A stretch of 64,000 bases of DNA from Parapedobacter sp037190485 (GTDB taxonomy: Bacteria > Bacteroidota > Bacteroidia > Sphingobacteriales > Sphingobacteriaceae): assembly GCA_037190485.1 (NCBI GenBank), contig JBBCJB010000027.1:1-64000 (forward strand), in the 5' to 3' direction. Positions within the stretch are counted from its first letter, which is position 1. Every line of letters starts with the position of its first letter. The translations under genes were made by a program, and so were the position numbers. The notes under the pieces were generated by a model. It worked only from the letters and a program-made list of their open reading frames with translations, did not search any database and was not told the origin of the DNA. Positions 60,808 through 64,000 of the stretch are shown piece by piece.

Positions 60808-63800
60808 TTATACCGCCAGTAATGATCTTGGCAGGGGGCATTCCTCCAAAATTCTGGGTTTCAGGATCAATCCCTTTAAGTTTGTAATCACAAAAAGATT
60901 TTGAGCCGTGACCCGAATTTGAACAGACTGTAAACCCGTTTTATCAATGAGACCTGTAGGAAGAGCATATGACAACGCTAAATTCGACAACCTGATAAAA
61001 GATGCATCGGTATAAATGCCGTCAGAATTGTAAAAATTGCTAAAGCTGATGTCTGGAACGGTTGTAAACTTTGCGACGTCCGTTATATCTCCGGCTTGTC
61101 TCCACCGGTTATCAAAGACATAAGTCGATGTATTGCCGATTGACCCAGGATTCATTCCGAGCGTGTATAAGGCATTAATGCCTTCCTGTCTTACCATTTG
61201 GAAAAACAGGCTCAAATTTACTCCCTTGTAATTCAGGTTGCTACCTATCCCACCCGTGAATTTAGGGTTAATATCAACAATATATCTATCGTCTGTAGGT
61301 CCAAAGTTCGTGCTGATTTCACCATCATTGTTTTTGTCCTCTACGGTATACAAGCCTGTTTGAGGATCGACACCCGTAAAGTGAAGAACTCGGCGGAAAT
61401 TGAGTGATTGCCCAACAATATATTGATTCGCAAAAGGCGATTGTTCGAGGTTCGGGTAAGACAGTAATTTATTCCTATTAATGCCAGTATTAAAAGTTAA
61501 AGACCAGTTTAGGTCCTTTGCGTTTATAATTGAACCGCTAACGTTAAACTCAAGTCCTTTATTTTCGACATTTGCAGGCAAATTTGCAGTTACTGAACTA
61601 AAGCCGGTATAACTTGCCAGCGGCAAATCAATCAATTGGTCATCACACCTATTGCGGTACCAAGCTATGGAAAATAATAGTTTATCTGCCAATAAACCTA
61701 TGTCAAGGGCTGCTTCTAGTTTTTTATTTGTTGACCAGTGGTAGAAGTTGTTTGAGTGTTGCAATGGCACAAGAGGCGATATTTCACCGTAGGAAAAGTA
61801 ACCGGAAGATGTCCATCGAGAAAGATATCTATAATCACCTATTGCATCACTGCCACTCGTTCCGTAACTGCCTCTTATTTTTCCAAAGCTTATCAAGCGG
61901 AAATTATTCTTGATAAAAGACTCTTCACTGAATATCCACGCAGCTCCGATGGCCCCGAAGTCTCCGAAATTCTTGTTCTCGCCAAATCGACTACTTCCGT
62001 CTCTTCGGCCTGAAAAATTCACAATATATCGGTTCATCAAATTGTAATTTATTCTTCCAAACACGGCCGCATAACGGTATTCCCCGAAAAGTTCATCAGC
62101 ATTTTTGTTGGGAGCATTTGAGATCGTCCGCAGTAACAGATCACTCGTATAGCCTACACCCTCTATGGATTGACCACGTGTGGTGTTGGACTGAACAGTT
62201 GAGCCAATCAGTATATTCAGCTGACCACCATAAACAAATCTGTTAAAGTCAATTTGCGGCTCAAAAGTCAGATTTCCGACATTGTTATTCCCGAAATATG
62301 CGCTTCCCGTGGGAGGAGTACTTAATGTTTTATCTAAAGAATAAATTGGTGTAAGCTGTGTCTGCCTGGCGTCTGTCGTGCTATATCCAAAATTTGCACG
62401 AATATTTAGGCCCTTGAAAACTTCATATGTAAGTGCTAAACTAGAATTGAGAAAATTGGTTTTACCGGTGTAAGGCTGATAAAAGCTGGCAAACGGAAAT
62501 ACTGTAGGCTTCCAACCTGCATAATTCAAATCCCCATCTAAATCAAGAATATCCGGAGCATTTGGCGACAGCATGGCAGGATTGACACCACCTATGAACA
62601 CCATATCTGATTTAGCGTAAGAATAGATATTGCTAAATGTCAGCCCAAACCGCTGATTTGCACTTTTGTATCCTAAATTTAAAGACAAAGAAAGCCTTTC
62701 GTCGCCCCCACTTGTCGTGGTGATATCAGTCCTGCGGTTATATCCTGAACCAAGCCTAAAGTTGATCTGATTATTGCCACCTGAAATACCGCCCTGAGCA
62801 TCGGTTACTTTTCCAGTACGACCCCATGCATACTTTTGCCAGTCGGTATAACGATCTCTTTCCCATGTAAGTAGATCGTAAGCATTTGAGGCCGTCATCT
62901 CCAGATTATCATTCTTGAATGCTTCTTCACGCATTTCTATATATTGCTGTGTATTTAGCATATCCCATTCTCTTGTAACTGCTGAACTACCGTAGCTTGT
63001 GTTACCATCAAACCTAACTTTTCCCGATTTTCCTTTTTTAGTCGTTATTAATATTGCGCCATTTGCAGCACGACTTCCATAAATTGCCGTCGCATCAGCA
63101 TCCTTAAGCACCTCGATATTTTCTATATCAGATGGATTAATACTGAAAATAGGGCTCTGACCCCTTGAAGGTGTTGGCATGCCGTTCTGCAAAAAGCCAG
63201 TACTCCCCCCTGTATATGAGGAAATACCTCCGATTTCGCTGACAGTTAATGGCACTCCGTCTAAAACGTAAAACGGTTCTGAAGTGAATCTATCACTAAT
63301 GTTATTTCTTCCCCTTAACTCCACCTTAAAAGGCGCACTTGCATAACCACTCGTTTGAGTGACTACCAAACCAGAAACCCTCCCCTGCAACGTCTGTAGC
63401 GGATTCATCACGGGCTGCTTTTCGATCTCAGCAGCCGTTACCGTTATCACATTGCCTGTACTCAACCGCCTCGTAGTAGTACCATACGCAATTACCTGCA
63501 CTTCATCCAGTGGCGAAAGGGAGGGTTGCAGTTGGATGATGCCCATCTGGGGCTTAGCAGGCAACTGTAACGACTGATAGCCCATAAAAGACACTACTAG
63601 GATAGCATCATCCGGCACGTTTTTCAGGGTAAAGGTGCCGTCCGCTGCGGTAAGCGTGGACAGCCTGTAGTCTTTGACATTCACTGATGCTCTGCCCAGA
63701 GATATACCTATTGTATCGGTGACACGACCTCTAACTTCAGAAAAGGCGAGAAGGGGAGATTTCTTCCCAATCTCTCGGGACTCTGTACCAATGACGGCGG

Positions 63801-64000
63801 GAGTGTTCGCGTCTCTACAGGATGGGGCCTCCCGCCGCGACAAAAAGATATTCTTCCCCTCCAGCCGGTAGTCCAGCGGCTGGCTTTTCAACACCGTCTG
63901 CAGGAATTCATCCAGCGGCATGTCCTCGGCGATGATGGAAATGGATTCGGCGCTTTCGAGCAGCGCCTTGTTGACCAGCACGCGGTAGCCGCTCTGCGCC
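60808..64000 (-). CDS. STN-domain SusC-like transporter, 5' end off the window, C terminus frameshifted
   Basis: The frame is open from the window edge; the visible product starts AQSGYRVLVNKALLESAESI, with an STN domain (about the first 60 residues), a carboxypeptidase-like domain, the TonB box (LDEVQVIAYGT), a plug (VLDGVPLTV, IENIEVLKDADATAIYGSRAANGAI) and the barrel. STN-type SusC proteins are usually tied to FecI/FecR signalling, which would lie beyond 64000. In the frame used the end is KPRILEECPLPRSLLAV; shifting one base near 60878 restores DPETQNFGGMPPAK and then a GINLNF ending at 60794. Read as written, it lacks the terminal-Phe barrel signal. Confidence 0.85.
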   Translation of the reverse strand, partial: AQSGYRVLVNKALLESAESISIIAEDMPLDEFLQTVLKSQPLDYRLEGKNIFLSRREAPSCRDANTPAVIGTESREIGKKSPLLAFSEVRGRVTDTIGISLGRASVNVKDYRLSTLTAADGTFTLKNVPDDAILVVSFMGYQSLQLPAKPQMGIIQLQPSLSPLDEVQVIAYGTTTRRLSTGNVITVTAAEIEKQPVMNPLQTLQGRVSGLVVTQTSGYASAPFKVELRGRNNISDRFTSEPFYVLDGVPLTVSEIGGISSYTGGSTGFLQNGMPTPSRGQSPIFSINPSDIENIEVLKDADATAIYGSRAANGAILITTKKGKSGKVRFDGNTSYGSSAVTREWDMLNTQQYIEMREEAFKNDNLEMTASNAYDLLTWERDRYTDWQKYAWGRTGKVTDAQGGISGGNNQINFRLGSGYNRRTDITTTSGGDERLSLSLNLGYKSANQRFGLTFSNIYSYAKSDMVFIGGVNPAMLSPNAPDILDLDGDLNYAGWKPTVFPFASFYQPYTGKTNFLNSSLALTYEVFKGLNIRANFGYSTTDARQTQLTPIYSLDKTLSTPPTGSAYFGNNNVGNLTFEPQIDFNRFVYGGQLNILIGSTVQSNTTRGQSIEGVGYTSDLLLRTISNAPNKNADELFGEYRYAAVFGRINYNLMNRYIVNFSGRRDGSSRFGENKNFGDFGAIGAAWIFSEESFIKNNFRLISFGKIRGSYGTSGSDAIGDYRYLSRWTSSGYFSYGEISPLVPLQHSNNFYHWSTNKKLEAALDIGLLADKLLFSIAWYRNRCDDQLIDLPLASYTGFSSVTANLPANVENKGLEFNVSGSIINAKDLNWSLTFNTGINRNKLLSYPNLEQSPFANQYIVGQSLNFRRVLHFTGVDPQTGLYTVEDKNNDGEISTNFGPTDDRYIVDINPKFTGGIGSNLNYKGVNLSLFFQMVRQEGINALYTLGMNPGSIGNTSTYVFDNRWRQAGDITDVAKFTTVPDISFSNFYNSDGIYTDASFIRLSNLALSYALPTGLIDKTGLQSVQIRVTAQNLFVITNLKGLILKPRILEECPLPRSLLAV

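Overview
The window looks like chromosomal DNA of a Bacteroidota member, most likely of the Sphingobacteriia type. Four SusC/SusD outer-membrane pairs are present. Recognisable promoters have the Bacteroidota form (TTTG, about 20 nt, TAnnTTTG) rather than -35/-10 boxes. PurM is the long Bacteroidota form, and many exported proteins start with Bacteroidota-style lipoprotein signals. Most of the window is GC-rich; about 57.9-63.4 kb is visibly more AT-rich. I found no rRNA, tRNA, CRISPR array or complete insertion sequence.

Layout. 0-5 kb: a SusC/SusD pair followed by the start of a secreted protein that runs off the left edge. 5.3-18.9 kb: mostly housekeeping and general genes: a LapA-like membrane protein, an OmpR-type two-component system, a His-rich lipoprotein, folD, lepA, a GlxA-type AraC regulator, a Gfo/Idh/MocA oxidoreductase, an OmpA-type lipoprotein, purM, a RimB-like protease with rimK, an EamA transporter and an SDR dehydrogenase. 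19-21 kb: an Rpn-family PD-(D/E)XK nuclease with a structured leader, a partial tandem copy of its 3' part, and a convergent XRE regulator. 21.7-30.1 kb: a TlpA-SusC-SusD operon facing a minus-strand group that includes a MauE-like membrane protein, a small exported Cys-pair protein and a lipoprotein, followed by two hypothetical genes.

30.2-46.4 kb is the centrepiece, a glucuronoxylan utilisation locus. Seven genes run leftward: susC, susD, a GH10 xylanase with two CBM-like modules nested in the barrel, a second GH10, a GPH-type sugar/cation symporter, a GH43 and a sialate-O-acetylesterase-type esterase. A LacI regulator and a GH67 alpha-glucuronidase run rightward. A palindromic LacI-type operator lies between the two arms and overlaps the -33 box of the susC promoter. 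Several junctions are 4-nt ATGA overlaps. Inferred flow: surface xylanases cut xylan, SusCD imports oligosaccharides, GH67/GH43/esterase remove glucuronate, arabinose or xylose, and acetyl groups, and the symporter moves products across the inner membrane.

46.4-57 kb: a 121-123 bp tandem repeat, a collagen-like lipoprotein divergent from a coupled propeller sensor kinase/LytTR regulator pair, a DHFR-like reductase, an exact 21-bp periodic repeat field with tandem GATC-centred palindromes, a small helix-turn-helix protein, a LuxR-type two-component system with a membrane protein, and a chimeric ruin of a DUF3299 gene and a DJ-1/PfpI gene. 56.4-64 kb: a subtilase, a TlpA-like gene interrupted by an in-frame amber codon, a SusD, and a SusC whose extreme C terminus is frameshifted. 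This AT-rich block looks acquired and decaying.

The best candidates for something undescribed are the TlpA/SusCD plus MauE/Cys-pair arrangement, the duplicated Rpn tail beside an XRE gene, and the 21-bp periodic field.
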